Counted from the first letter of the stretch, positions 41,481 to 50,265 are shown. The stretch is 64,000 bases of DNA from Candidatus Contendibacter sp. (GCA_029624765.1 JARSSO010000019.1:1-64000); one strand, 5' to 3'. Notes: a model not told the origin generated them from the letters alone. A program made the numbers and translations.

Positions 41481-41500
41481 AGTCGGCAACTTTGCCGACT
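41481..41500. terminator. Stem-loop downstream of rep
   Basis: AGTCGGCA and TGCCGACT form an 8-base (9 with the next pair) stem with a tiny loop. There is no long T tract, so intrinsic termination would be weak; a structural role in the origin is equally possible. Confidence 0.4.
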
Positions 41501-41798
41501 AAAGCTCAGAGCCTGATTCAGGCAGTTTCATGACTCGGCGTAACTACACCTAACAGCAAGCGCACACCTTCGCCAAGGCTGAGTATTTTGACAAAAACCC
41601 CGCCACACTTGAAACCATGGCAGATGTAGTTTGACGATCAAGCGGGTGCTGGATACTTGCTTATCGAGCAAGCTTGCAGGAAAGGAATGTTCGTGCTGGT
41701 GAAATGCGAGAGGTTATCTCACATTTTTATAACTAAAATAATATCTTAGGAACTCTTAAATGACCGTTCCCCTACTGAACCGGGAATTGCTTGAGGAG

Positions 41799-41952
41799 GT
41801 GAGTATTTTGACAAAAGAAACCAGTGTTCCGACCGGGGGGAGGTGAGTATTTTGACAAAAGAAACCAGTGTTCCGACCGGGGGGAGGTGAGTATTTTGAC
41901 AAAAGAAAGTGAGTATTTTGACAAAAGAAAGTGAGTATTTTGACAAAAATTT
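41799..41952 (+). repeat. Iteron array: five direct repeats of GTGAGTATTTTGACAAAA
   Basis: Copies begin at 41799, 41843, 41887, 41909 and 41931, each continuing with GAAA except the last. The first three are spaced 44 bases and the last three 22 bases, i.e. two and one multiples of the same unit, so all sites lie on one helical register set. A single further copy is at 41580. An AT-rich segment follows the last copy. This is a textbook iteron origin. Confidence 0.9.
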
Positions 41953-42040
41953 TTTCCAAAAAAAGTCTTGTAATAAATTGAAAATTAACAACTTTTTCCG
42001 AGAACGCTCTTTCTCATATATATTCAAGATATATTCAACA

Positions 42041-42062
42041 CACACGCGCATACGCGCGTGTG
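42041..42062. other. GC-rich stem-loop at the edge of the origin
   Basis: CACACGCGC, four-base loop ATAC, then GCGCGTGTG: a perfect 9-base stem. It follows the AT-rich melting-type region and could mark primosome loading or act as a transcription barrier. Confidence 0.45.
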
Positions 42063-42179
42063 AGAACCCGTGTGTTTTGAAAGAAGAAGACAAAAACCAG
42101 CAACCCCGGTTACGCACCCAGCGTTTATCAGCTTCCCCTGGTTCCAAGGTCGTTGACGAAAACGCTACCAGAAGGAAGG

Positions 42180-42731
42180 CTACGCACGGAGGTTTGGCAT
42201 TTCAGCGGCATTGGCCACGACGGTCCCAGCAACCACGCGTTCACCGTGATCCAGTTGTCGCCATCGTCCATCACCATGTGCCTCGGCCCAAGTCCATACG
42301 ACAGGATGGGGATGAGGGCATGAAGCGCGTTCGACCCGGGAATCGGCGAGAACCGCGAAGTCGTCCAGACAACCTTCCCCTCGGGATCCGACGGTCAGGA
42401 CGTATTCGACGCCGAGCCGTTCGCCCAGGGCATCCAACGCTTGTTCCTCTCCGCACCGTCCGATTAACAGGGTGAGGGTAAACAGCGTCAAGAGGGCATC
42501 GAGCGCCGAGGTGGCGTGTGATTCCTCCGGCAACAGCGCGACTGCGGCGCCCACATGCCAGCAAGCTCGTCGCACGCGGATCGCTTCGGGCGCCGCGGGA
42601 TCCAGCCGCATCGCCACGACATCGCCCGATTCCAGACCCAGAAACCGCAACGCGGCGGCGTAACGCTCGACAGTCGGCAAGCGTCCGGGAAAAACGCAGG
42701 CCAGCGGAATATCCAGGCGGGTAGGAGCCAT
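42180..42731 (-). CDS. Possible remnant of an AMP-binding (acyl-CoA synthetase-like) protein
   Basis: 183 residues. The first ~120 resemble the N-terminal part of AMP-forming ligases (LPTVERYAAALRFLGLESGDVVAMRL, ACWHVGAAVALLPEE, LGVEYVLTVG), but the adenylation core (P-loop-like motif, C-terminal domain) is absent, so it is at most about a third of such an enzyme. It may be a decayed gene next to the origin or an unrelated protein. The similarity is by eye and weak. Confidence 0.35.
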   Translation of the reverse strand: MAPTRLDIPLACVFPGRLPTVERYAAALRFLGLESGDVVAMRLDPAAPEAIRVRRACWHVGAAVALLPEESHATSALDALLTLFTLTLLIGRCGEEQALDALGERLGVEYVLTVGSRGEGCLDDFAVLADSRVERASCPHPHPVVWTWAEAHGDGRWRQLDHGERVVAGTVVANAAEMPNLRA

Positions 42732-42869
42732 CAGTAAGGTAAACCTCGACGAAGCAGATGGTCTTATAATAATTTTTATAATTTCGCTTTAAATCTGAAA
42801 ATTGGTATAAATTATAGAAAATCGTGGTTATAAAATAAACTTAAAACAACAAAGCTGGATTATTCTCTC
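42732..42869. promoter_or_regulatory. AT-rich island before the HTH gene
   Basis: About 90 bases of AT-rich sequence (42765-42850) with several TATAAT-like hexamers (TATAAT at 42774 and 42787 regions, TATAAA further on). It probably holds divergent promoters for the 42180 and 42870 genes. The shared TATTGCTTTT motif was not found here. Confidence 0.45.
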
Positions 42870-43385
42870 ATGCCGATGCCTACCATTCCTGCTGATCGTC
42901 CGGTGTTGGGCCAGGATCTCCCCCTGCTCGCGGCCCGGTTGAACCGAACGCCCGCCGAGTGTTGTGCGCTGATCGGGATTTCTCCATCGAGCTGGTCGGT
43001 CTGGAAAAAGCGGGGGGATCAACCGATCCCCAGCCCCACGGTCGCGCTCGCTATCCGTCTCTACGACTGTTTCCCGGAACTGGCGCCCCGCGAACCGACG
43101 CCCGAGGAGTTGCTGGCGCTCGTGAGTCAGGTCACGGGTCAAGCCGTTCCCCAGACCCGTCTGGCCGCGCTCCTCGGTCGGGAACGGACATCAGGGTACC
43201 GCTGGACGCAACGTGGGCGCCCTTCCCTGCCGGTCTCCCGGCTCATCGGAGCCGTGCAGCGGTTGTTATTGACCCGCTTTACGGCGGGCCTGCACCAATA
43301 CGAGCAGATGGTCGCGCAGGAAGCGGCGGCGCGCGGAATCGCCGATCTGTTTCAGGAGGGGTCGTGGGTAGCGGAGAAGGATTAA
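42870..43385 (+). CDS. Putative HTH regulator with two helix-turn-helix-like segments
   Basis: 171 residues. Two regions look like XRE-type helix-turn-helix units: LAARLNRTPAECCALIGISPSSWSVWKKRG (about 19-48) and VPQTRLAALLGRERTSGYRWTQRG (about 96-120), each followed by a helical stretch. Proteins of this layout occur in conjugative elements as regulators. No homologue named. It is preceded by an AT-rich island and lies in front of the TonB-receptor cluster but 117 bases apart from it. Confidence 0.5.
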   Translation: MPMPTIPADRPVLGQDLPLLAARLNRTPAECCALIGISPSSWSVWKKRGDQPIPSPTVALAIRLYDCFPELAPREPTPEELLALVSQVTGQAVPQTRLAALLGRERTSGYRWTQRGRPSLPVSRLIGAVQRLLLTRFTAGLHQYEQMVAQEAAARGIADLFQEGSWVAEKD

Positions 43386-43502
43386 AACCCAGCCAATCAC
43401 GAGAGGAAGGGGAACGAGGCTACCACCGCCCGGGTTTGTGGTAATCCGCCCGCGGCGCTGATCAGGTGCGGATCCCGATCACCAGCCCAGAGGGTTATCG
43501 TC

Positions 43503-45464
43503 ATGAAAACCGACCTCATCACTTCCATGGCTTTGCTTTGGGGCGCTACGGGACTGTTCGTCGCCGATGTTCGAGTTGCCCTGGCGGCGGACGGCGACCG
43601 GGATAGCGATTTCCCGCAAGTGCTGACGCCATCGCGGTTGCCCCAGCGCCTCGATGATGCGCCCAGCACGGTCACCATCATCGACCGGGCGATGATCGAA
43701 GCGTCTGGCGCTCGACGGTTGGTCGATGTCCTGCGGTTGGTGCCGGGTCTCCAGGTGGGTTACAAGAACAACAGCCTGCCGACGGCTACCTACCACGGTT
43801 TGTCCGACGAGTACGCGCGGCGGATGCTGCTGCTGCTGAACGGACAGCGGATTTTTCAGTACTCGCGCGGGGTGATCGAGTGGAACAACCTGCCCATTCC
43901 ACTAGAGAACATCGAACGCATCGAGGTCGTTCGGGGGCCGGCCGCGGCGGCCTACGGTTCCAACGCCCTGCAGGCAGTGATCAACATCCAGACCGGCAGC
44001 CCGGCCGAGTACCCGGGTCTTTCAGCCCAAATCGCGGGTGGCAGCGATGGCATCGCGGATGGGTTCCTGCGGTACGGCGGACGGGTAGGCGTCATGGACT
44101 ACACCCTGTCCCTGTCGAGCGTGGGGGACAGCGGCTACCCCGGCGTCTACGACGACCGGCGCAACACCAGCCTGTCGTTCATGGGCGACGTGCCGTTCGA
44201 AGCGGGCGGCGAATTAAAACTGCAAGCCGGGTTCGCGCGCGGCGACTACGGGATTGAGAATCCCGAGTCCACCTCTTCGGAACCCGCGCGAGATTTCCCG
44301 GTCACCGACAACTTCCAGAGTCTCCAGTGGCGGAAACCCGGAACCCGGAAAGACGAATGGACGCTGACCCTGTCACACAACGCTTTTCATTACGGCGACC
44401 GGGGGTTTCGTAACGACCAGCTCCTTCCCGGCGTTACGTTGCAATTCGATTACGACATTGAGGAAGAACGCTACGAGGCCGACGTCCAGTACATTCGCCG
44501 TTTTTCCGATCGATGGCGCACCAGGGCTGGATTCGGCTATTACCAGGAAAGGGTCCGCTCGCCGTTTTACTTCGATACCGACGCCACGCTGAGCAACGAG
44601 GTATCCTGGCTGGCGGGCCACGGTGAATACCGGATCGATCCCGCCTGGGTGCTGAACGCGGGCGCCATGCTGGAATATTCTTCGCTGACGGCATCCTGGC
44701 TGTTCCTGCCCCGGTTCTCGGTCCACTATCACGTGGACGACTGGCAAACCCTGCGCTTGGCCTATTCGACGGGCTCGCGCCAACCCACGCTCTACGAGAA
44801 CGATGGCCGAGCTGTCATTCGCGCGGTGAACGTACCGCTGACGATCTACCGCGTCATTGCCAGCGGTGGCCTCAACCCCGAAATCAACCGCTCCCTGGAG
44901 GTGGGCTATCACTGGCAGGCCGAACGGAATCAGTTCGATGTGCGTCTGTTTCAAGAACATTATTCCGACTATATCGGGACCTACTACCGACCTGCACCCG
45001 ACGTACCGACAGCGTTGCCGGGGGTGGTCCTGGACTTTGCCAACGACGACCCGATCATAGTTCGCGGGCTGGAAGCGCAATGGGATTGGCGCAACCTGTC
45101 GGGTACCCGGCTGTTCGCCAGCTACGCTCTGACCACCATCGACGCCTCGGGGACCCGCTATGATGCCGGCTACGAAGACAGCGCGCCGCGCCACGGACTG
45201 GGGTTGTTGGCCAGCCAGGAGTTCGGCAACGGCTGGCAGGCGAGCTTGAACTACGACTATCAGTCCGGGATGCAGTGGTACCGCGATCGGCCGATCGACG
45301 GCTATCATCAACTGGGCGTGCGGCTGGCCAAACGATTCAAACTCGGTTCCACTCCGGTCACCGCCGAATTGGTCGGCGCCAATCTGCTGGGACCGGTCAG
45401 CGATTACCTGCCGAACCGCGAGTGGGACCGAAGCGTGTTCCTACGGTTTAGCCTGGACCGTTAG
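43503..45464 (+). CDS. TonB-dependent outer-membrane receptor
   Basis: 653 residues. Signal peptide ending LAADG; a TonB-box-like/plug region beginning DFPQVLTPSRLPQRLDDAPSTVTIIDRAMIEASGARRLVDVLRLVPGLQV; plug end IERIEVVRGPAAAAYGSNALQAVINIQT; then a 22-strand barrel of alternating residues ending in VFLRFSLDR with a terminal aromatic-type residue pattern. It imports a scarce ligand (siderophore, cobalamin, metal chelate or similar) across the outer membrane. It is followed after five bases by a periplasmic binding protein and a sensor kinase, so its ligand may also be sensed. Confidence 0.9.
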   Translation: MKTDLITSMALLWGATGLFVADVRVALAADGDRDSDFPQVLTPSRLPQRLDDAPSTVTIIDRAMIEASGARRLVDVLRLVPGLQVGYKNNSLPTATYHGLSDEYARRMLLLLNGQRIFQYSRGVIEWNNLPIPLENIERIEVVRGPAAAAYGSNALQAVINIQTGSPAEYPGLSAQIAGGSDGIADGFLRYGGRVGVMDYTLSLSSVGDSGYPGVYDDRRNTSLSFMGDVPFEAGGELKLQAGFARGDYGIENPESTSSEPARDFPVTDNFQSLQWRKPGTRKDEWTLTLSHNAFHYGDRGFRNDQLLPGVTLQFDYDIEEERYEADVQYIRRFSDRWRTRAGFGYYQERVRSPFYFDTDATLSNEVSWLAGHGEYRIDPAWVLNAGAMLEYSSLTASWLFLPRFSVHYHVDDWQTLRLAYSTGSRQPTLYENDGRAVIRAVNVPLTIYRVIASGGLNPEINRSLEVGYHWQAERNQFDVRLFQEHYSDYIGTYYRPAPDVPTALPGVVLDFANDDPIIVRGLEAQWDWRNLSGTRLFASYALTTIDASGTRYDAGYEDSAPRHGLGLLASQEFGNGWQASLNYDYQSGMQWYRDRPIDGYHQLGVRLAKRFKLGSTPVTAELVGANLLGPVSDYLPNREWDRSVFLRFSLDR

Positions 45465-45469
45465 TCCTC

Positions 45470-46468
45470 TTGAAAACGCGCCTTGCCACAATGGGTTGGA
45501 GACTGCTAACCCTGATTTTGGTCATGCTCTGCGCTCAGGCCCGTTCCGCCACGCTCTTGTTTGTCGCCAATGGTGATTCACCCGAGCACCGCGAGTTCCT
45601 GGCGCGACAGCGCCAATGGCAAGTCGGGGCCGATCTGTTGGCCCTCGATACGGTCGAGGCCCAGGGAACCCGTTTGATGGGGTTGGTGGTCTGGCTGAAA
45701 TCGGCCCCATCGCCGCGGAAGTCATTACCGGCGCGCGTGGCCGCGCAAACCTTGATGCGGGCGAGATCCCCCACCTTGGCCGATCTGTGCCAGCAGGTCG
45801 ATGTCGTGGTGGCCGTGGCGGGGGACGCCGCGCGCGCAGCGAAGCAAAACTGTTCCATTCCTTTGCTGATGGTGCTGGTACCGGACGCGCAGCTCCAACC
45901 GCTGCTCGAACAGAACCGAGGGCCAGCCCGTACCGCCATCTACCCGACGGCGGACCCGGTGGCGAATCTGCGGTTGATTCGCGAGCTGCTGCCCAAGGCT
46001 GCCACCGTGGGCGTGCTGGTGTCCCCGCAGCGGGCCGAATTACCCAGCCTGCGCGCGGAAGCGCATCGTTTGCAGTTCAAATTGGAGGAAATCACCGCCA
46101 CCAACGACGAAGAGGCGGTTCGGGCGTTGCGCAGCCGCGTCAGCGCGCTCGACGCCGTGCTGTTGCTCCCCGATCTTCAGCTGATCAACGCCTGGTCCTT
46201 GAAACCGATTCTGTTGATGACGATTCGCCAGATGGTTCCCACCTTTGGGGGTCCCACCGCCGACTACGTGCGGGCGGGCGTGCTGGCGGCCGCCGTTCCC
46301 GACCTCGACCGCCTGCCCGCGCAGATCGTGGCGGTCGCCCGGCGCCTGGCGAGCGGTGTGGTTCCCGCCCCGGTCTATCCGGAGGCGACCCGGGTGGTCG
46401 TCAACCCCACCGTGGCCGGCGTGCTGTCCATCGTGATTCCACCCACCTGGAACGCTCATGCTGAGTAA
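45470..46468 (+). CDS. Periplasmic ABC-type substrate-binding protein (TrpX/DUF534-like)
   Basis: 332 residues from a TTG, or 325 from the ATG at 45491; signal peptide LLTLILVMLCAQARSA. The fold pattern is that of two alpha/beta lobes: AVVVAV..., then AIYPTADPVANLRLIRELLPKAATVGVLVSP and TFGGPTADYVRAGVLAAAVPDLDRLPAQI near the end, as in ABC-substrate-binding proteins of the DUF534 group. No permease or ATPase gene is present nearby, so it probably serves as the ligand sensor for the kinase encoded next, whose start overlaps its stop. Confidence 0.78.
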   Translation: MKTRLATMGWRLLTLILVMLCAQARSATLLFVANGDSPEHREFLARQRQWQVGADLLALDTVEAQGTRLMGLVVWLKSAPSPRKSLPARVAAQTLMRARSPTLADLCQQVDVVVAVAGDAARAAKQNCSIPLLMVLVPDAQLQPLLEQNRGPARTAIYPTADPVANLRLIRELLPKAATVGVLVSPQRAELPSLRAEAHRLQFKLEEITATNDEEAVRALRSRVSALDAVLLLPDLQLINAWSLKPILLMTIRQMVPTFGGPTADYVRAGVLAAAVPDLDRLPAQIVAVARRLASGVVPAPVYPEATRVVVNPTVAGVLSIVIPPTWNAHAE

Positions 46469-48863
46469 GTTTTACCGCCGTCTCTCGATTCGCGCCCAGA
46501 TTCTGATCGTGGCGATTGCCCCGACGCTGATCGTGACCCTGATCCTGGTGGTGCTGGCGTATCGGGACAACGTGGCGCAGGGCCAGCAGACCTTGCACCG
46601 GCAGGGAACCCTGCTGGCCGCCCAACTGGCCGCCAACCTCGAATATCCCCTGTTCACGGGCGCCACCGAGCAGCTTCCTACCCTGATTCAAGCCATGGTG
46701 AAGCCGGCCGCGACGGTGCTGGGCACCGAGGTGATTCGGGTCGCGGTGCTCGGCAAGGATCGGCGGATTGTGTACGCCGACCCCAACGCGGCGGTCCCCG
46801 CGCCAGCGCCGCTGGACGGAGATCCCCTGCTGGCGCCGAACGCGTTCCCCACCGACCGCCAGCGTTTCGTAGCCCCCATCTATCTGGAACCGCTGGCGCT
46901 GCCGGCGCCAGCCCCCCTGGAGAAGCGCTACCTGGGCGCGGTCGAACTGGAACTCGCCACGGCGCCCGTGCAAATCGAACAGGCCCAACATTTCCTGCGC
47001 AACATTGGGCTGGTTGCGATCACCTTCGTAGCCGGACTCATCCTGGCCTGCTGGACCGGCTACCGGCTGGCCCGCTCCCTCCGGCAAACCGCGCGCGCCA
47101 TCGAACGGATCAAGGGCGGCGATTTGTCCGTGCGATTACCCCGAACCGAAGTCAACGAAATTGGCATCTTGCAGGACGGGGTGAACCTGTTGGCCGAGAC
47201 CATCGCGGGCGAGCAAGCCCGACTCGAAAACGAGCTCGCCAAGGTCCGCGGCGAATACGACCGGGTGTTGGCTCGCTTGCAGGTACAAACCCAAACCGCC
47301 GAACAGGCCAATCAGGCCAAGAGCCTGTTCCTGGCCAAGGTCTCGCACGAAATGCGCACGCCGTTGTATTCGATCCAGGGATTGGCGGAACAGTTGCTGC
47401 GCGCTGTCTCCAACCCCGAGGAAGAGCGGACGGTCCAGACGCTGCTGGGGGCGGTGCGGACGCTGTACAACACCATCAGTGACATTCTCGACTTCACTCA
47501 GCTCGAGCGCGGCAAATACACGCCTCATTTCGAACTGCTGGATCTTTGGGGCGAAATCGAACAGGTCATCGAAACGGTCGCGCCACTGGCGGCCCGGCAG
47601 CGCCTGTATCTGGATGTCATCGTCGAGCCGCGCACGCCAACCACCGTCTGGAGCGACAGCCGGGCGCTTCGGGCGATCGTGACCAACCTGATCGCCAATG
47701 CGGTGAAATTCACGGAAAGGGGTGGTATCTGCATTCGGCTGAGCGCGCCTTCCGGTCCAACCGACGGTTCGGTACTGGTTTACCTACGGGTTCAAGATAC
47801 CGGTTGCGGCATTCCCGCCGACCAGATGGCCACCATTTTCGCGCCGTTCGAACAAGTGGACGGCGCTCTCAATCGGCGCTATGGCGGTACTGGGCTGGGA
47901 TTGTCGATCGTCAAGGGTTATTGCGACGTTCTCAACGGCCACATCGGTGTCGAAAGCCGTCTGGGGCAAGGCACGACCTTTACGGCGACCCTGCCCTTTA
48001 GCCGAGTCGATCCGAATCCGCACGCTCCTCTCAACCTGCCGAAGAAGTGGCGCGCCCTGGTGGTCGACGACCGCCCCAGTTTCCGCGAGTCGGTTCGTTG
48101 CCGCCTCGAGAACCTCGGTCTGGCGGTGACGGAACAGCCGGGGCCGGCGGCGATGTTGAGTGCCCGACCGCCTCCCGCCCTCGGCTACGACCTGCTCGTC
48201 GCGCAAAACGTGTCCGCTCTGCCCCCTCAGACCCGATCTGAACAGATCGAGCGCTGGCATGACTGGGCGCAATACATTATCAGCCTGGAAACAGGGCCTT
48301 TGCCGTCGCCGCCCTCCGTGCTGGACCACGGCGGTATCAGTCTCGTCCTGAGTGCGGCCATCACCCGGGCGGCGTGGTACGCCGAACTCAGCCCCCTGCT
48401 CGCCAACGTGCGACTGGAAGAGAATACCGTCCCTCATCATCGACGGCGGCGACACTTTCTCACCGACAAAACCGTACTGGTGGTCGAAGACTTCGAACTC
48501 AACCTTGAGATCATGACCCGCCAGTTGCGCCGGCATGGCCTGCGGGTTTTAGAGGCCAGCGACGCGGACGAGGCGATGCGGAAGGCAACCTGCCCCGACC
48601 TGCGACTGATCCTCATGGATATCCAAATGCCGGGGACCGACGGCGTCGCCGCCATCCAGGCCATCCGCGCCCTGCCTGGCGGCGCGGGACTCCCTATTCT
48701 GGCGTTCACGGCCAGTGCGGACCAACCGACCCATCATCGCGCGATAGCGGCTGGCGCGAACGGCGTACTGGTCAAACCGCTCAGCGAGGAGGAGTTGATC
48801 AACGCGGTGTACGAGACGCTATTGGGATTCGATGCACCGCTCGTGACGATTCCCACCACCTGA
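46458..48863 (+). CDS. Hybrid sensor histidine kinase (BarA-like layout)
   Basis: 801 residues. TM1 (about 13-35), periplasmic region to about 180, TM2, HAMP (YRLARSLRQTARAIERIKGGDLSVRLP), coiled coil, HisKA with SHEMRTPL and phospho-His297, HATPase_c (N-box NLIANAVKF, DTGCGIPAD, GGTGLGLSIVKG). A first receiver-like domain (WRALVVDDRPSFRES...) keeps the acidic pair but lacks an evident phospho-Asp, so it is a pseudo-receiver; the second receiver is complete with Asp721 in LILMDIQMPG and K in VLVKPLSEEE. It lacks an HPt domain; a separate HPt gene is at 49855. The gene overlaps the binding-protein gene by eleven bases. Confidence 0.9.
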   Translation: MLSKFYRRLSIRAQILIVAIAPTLIVTLILVVLAYRDNVAQGQQTLHRQGTLLAAQLAANLEYPLFTGATEQLPTLIQAMVKPAATVLGTEVIRVAVLGKDRRIVYADPNAAVPAPAPLDGDPLLAPNAFPTDRQRFVAPIYLEPLALPAPAPLEKRYLGAVELELATAPVQIEQAQHFLRNIGLVAITFVAGLILACWTGYRLARSLRQTARAIERIKGGDLSVRLPRTEVNEIGILQDGVNLLAETIAGEQARLENELAKVRGEYDRVLARLQVQTQTAEQANQAKSLFLAKVSHEMRTPLYSIQGLAEQLLRAVSNPEEERTVQTLLGAVRTLYNTISDILDFTQLERGKYTPHFELLDLWGEIEQVIETVAPLAARQRLYLDVIVEPRTPTTVWSDSRALRAIVTNLIANAVKFTERGGICIRLSAPSGPTDGSVLVYLRVQDTGCGIPADQMATIFAPFEQVDGALNRRYGGTGLGLSIVKGYCDVLNGHIGVESRLGQGTTFTATLPFSRVDPNPHAPLNLPKKWRALVVDDRPSFRESVRCRLENLGLAVTEQPGPAAMLSARPPPALGYDLLVAQNVSALPPQTRSEQIERWHDWAQYIISLETGPLPSPPSVLDHGGISLVLSAAITRAAWYAELSPLLANVRLEENTVPHHRRRRHFLTDKTVLVVEDFELNLEIMTRQLRRHGLRVLEASDADEAMRKATCPDLRLILMDIQMPGTDGVAAIQAIRALPGGAGLPILAFTASADQPTHHRAIAAGANGVLVKPLSEEELINAVYETLLGFDAPLVTIPTT

Positions 48864-48873
48864 GTCCGCGACG

Positions 48874-49740
48874 ATGTTGTCGATCCTGTTGCTTGGTGGA
48901 GGTGGGCTGTACTGGTGGGGTTTGATCGTCGGCCGGCGGATCCCCGTGCTGGCCGGCGCGGGTGCGTTGGGTGGGGCCTTGATCCTGTTGGTCGGTCAAG
49001 GCGGGATCGCGCCGGCCGCGCTTCCGACCGTGGTGCTCGCCGCTGGCCTGGCGGGGTCGCTCAAGTGGGTTCATCAGCCGGTCTGGCAGGCGGTGGGCTG
49101 GCCGCTCTATGTGCTGGTCGTGCTGGCCTTGGGATTTCGGCTGTTGCCGGGGTTCGCCCCCGTGCCCGTGTTGGCAGCTCCCGGAGCGGGGAACCTGTCT
49201 GTGGTTTGGTTCACTCCCGAAAAGCTGCTGTTGCTGGGGCTGGTGCCGCCGCTGGTCTTGACGCCGGTGACGCCGGGATCGGGGTGGTTCGGCCGCGACC
49301 GACCCCGACTGACGGTTGCCCTGATCCTGGGAATCACTTTGCTGGCGCTGATCCCCCTGGCGCTGGCGCTCGGTTTCGCGCGACCGGCGTGGGTGGCGGG
49401 ATCGTTGCCGGTTCTGGCCTACCGGCTTGCCGACCATCTGGTGTTCACGTGCGTGCTGGAAGAAAGCTTCTTTCGGGGGATCGTGCAAACCGCGCTGATT
49501 CGGGGGTTCGCCGACCGAGGATGGTCACAGGCCGCGCCGTTGGGGATTATTGCCGCGTCCCTGTTCTTCGGTGGGGCGCATGTTGGGGGTGGTGCTGCTT
49601 TTATGCTGCTGGCGACCGTCGCCGGTCTCGGTTATGGCGTCGCGTACTACCTGACCGGGCGCATTCAGGATGCCGTCGCCGTCCATTTCGCCGTCAATGC
49701 CATTCACCAGCTTTTCCTTTCGGCGCCAGCCGTTCGATGA
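48874..49740 (+). CDS. CPBP-family intramembrane metalloprotease
   Basis: 288 residues, about eight hydrophobic helices. Family motifs: EESFFRG (motif 1, E-E-x-x-x-R), FFGGAH (motif 2) and HFAVNAIHQL (motif 3, H-x-x-x-N). Bacterial CPBP (Abi/CAAX) proteases act in bacteriocin immunity, stress and envelope processing. It follows the kinase by ten bases and is therefore probably co-expressed with the sensor cluster; a proteolytic step in signalling is possible but speculative. Confidence 0.85.
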   Translation: MLSILLLGGGGLYWWGLIVGRRIPVLAGAGALGGALILLVGQGGIAPAALPTVVLAAGLAGSLKWVHQPVWQAVGWPLYVLVVLALGFRLLPGFAPVPVLAAPGAGNLSVVWFTPEKLLLLGLVPPLVLTPVTPGSGWFGRDRPRLTVALILGITLLALIPLALALGFARPAWVAGSLPVLAYRLADHLVFTCVLEESFFRGIVQTALIRGFADRGWSQAAPLGIIAASLFFGGAHVGGGAAFMLLATVAGLGYGVAYYLTGRIQDAVAVHFAVNAIHQLFLSAPAVR

Positions 49741-49809
49741 CTTTCCATCCCCTGGTGGGTAAATGGTGAATGCACCCGGTTGACCCGCTGGGTTATGTTG
49801 ATTTCAACC

Positions 49810-49872
49810 GTGAGTCGGTAAGTCAATGAGTCGGTAAGTCAGTGAAGCTTTATGTCAGTGAGTCAGTGAGTT
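49810..49872. repeat. Short tract of degenerate 8-bp repeats
   Basis: Units GTGAGTCG, GTAAGTCA, ATGAGTCG, GTAAGTCA, then GTCAGTGA x3. The proximal part encodes the last residues (SLTH) of the HPt protein, so the tract has grown into the gene end. Related to 26896-27060 and 37401-37463. Confidence 0.7.
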
Positions 49873-50265
49873 GGCGCTGGACTTCAGCCAGGCCAGCACT
49901 GCGGCCTCGCTAGGCTCCAGAGCGGCCTGGATCGCCTCGTTGAGTGCCGTCAATGCCAGTGCGGTCTCCTCCGGGGGTGCGTGATTGGTGAGGTGGGATT
50001 CGAAGGTTCGCGCCGCGGCGCCAATCCGCTCAAAGCCGAGATAAAGGCCGCCCGAACATAAGCGGTGAACACAGGTTCGAAGTCGCTCCGTATCCTGCAG
50101 GACTTCCGCAGGGTTCAAGTCGGCGTGAGCGGTGGCCAGGATGATCAGAAACCGCTTGACCATGTCCTCGGCGATAGCGGGATCATCGCCGGCGGCGGCG
50201 AGAGCCTGGGTGGCATTCAATACATCGCCGAGTTTCATCGCGTTGGTAGCCCAGGGGTGAACCAT
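49855..50265 (-). CDS. Stand-alone HPt phosphotransfer protein
   Basis: 136 residues from the ATG at 50265 (TTG at 50280 and ATG at 50238 are alternatives). It is a helical bundle with the HPt signature LRTCVHRLCSGGLYLGFERIGAAARTFE; His67 is the expected phosphate carrier. It would relay phosphate from the hybrid kinase at 46458-48863, which lacks such a domain, to the response regulator encoded just upstream on the same strand. The C-terminus is encoded by the repeat tract. Confidence 0.75.
   Translation of the reverse strand: MVHPWATNAMKLGDVLNATQALAAAGDDPAIAEDMVKRFLIILATAHADLNPAEVLQDTERLRTCVHRLCSGGLYLGFERIGAAARTFESHLTNHAPPEETALALTALNEAIQAALEPSEAAVLAWLKSSANSLTH

Larger units (their letters stand above)
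41280..42179. other. Replication origin region (oriV)
   Basis: 900 bases without a credible gene, AT-rich in parts. In order it holds an AT-rich block (41310-41380), a perfect 20-base palindrome (41447-41466), a stem-loop (41481-41500), one lone iteron (41580-41597), a CTTGCT/AGCAAG hairpin (41656-41672), the main iteron array (41799-41952), an AT-rich stretch of about 60 bases that could melt (41940-42000) and a GC-rich stem-loop (42041-42062). Confidence 0.75.

Noticed and set aside
41580..41952. CRISPR array
   Set aside because: The repeats are 22 bases with no unique spacers of constant length, no cas genes are near, and a Rep gene precedes them.
41746..42147. Minus-strand frame covering the iterons
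   Set aside because: Its translation is made of the repeated iteron sequence (FFCQNTH repeats); this is origin DNA, not a gene.
43386..43502. Cobalamin-type riboswitch before the TonB receptor
   Set aside because: The expected conserved boxes of the B12 element are not found; only general GC-rich hairpin potential is seen.
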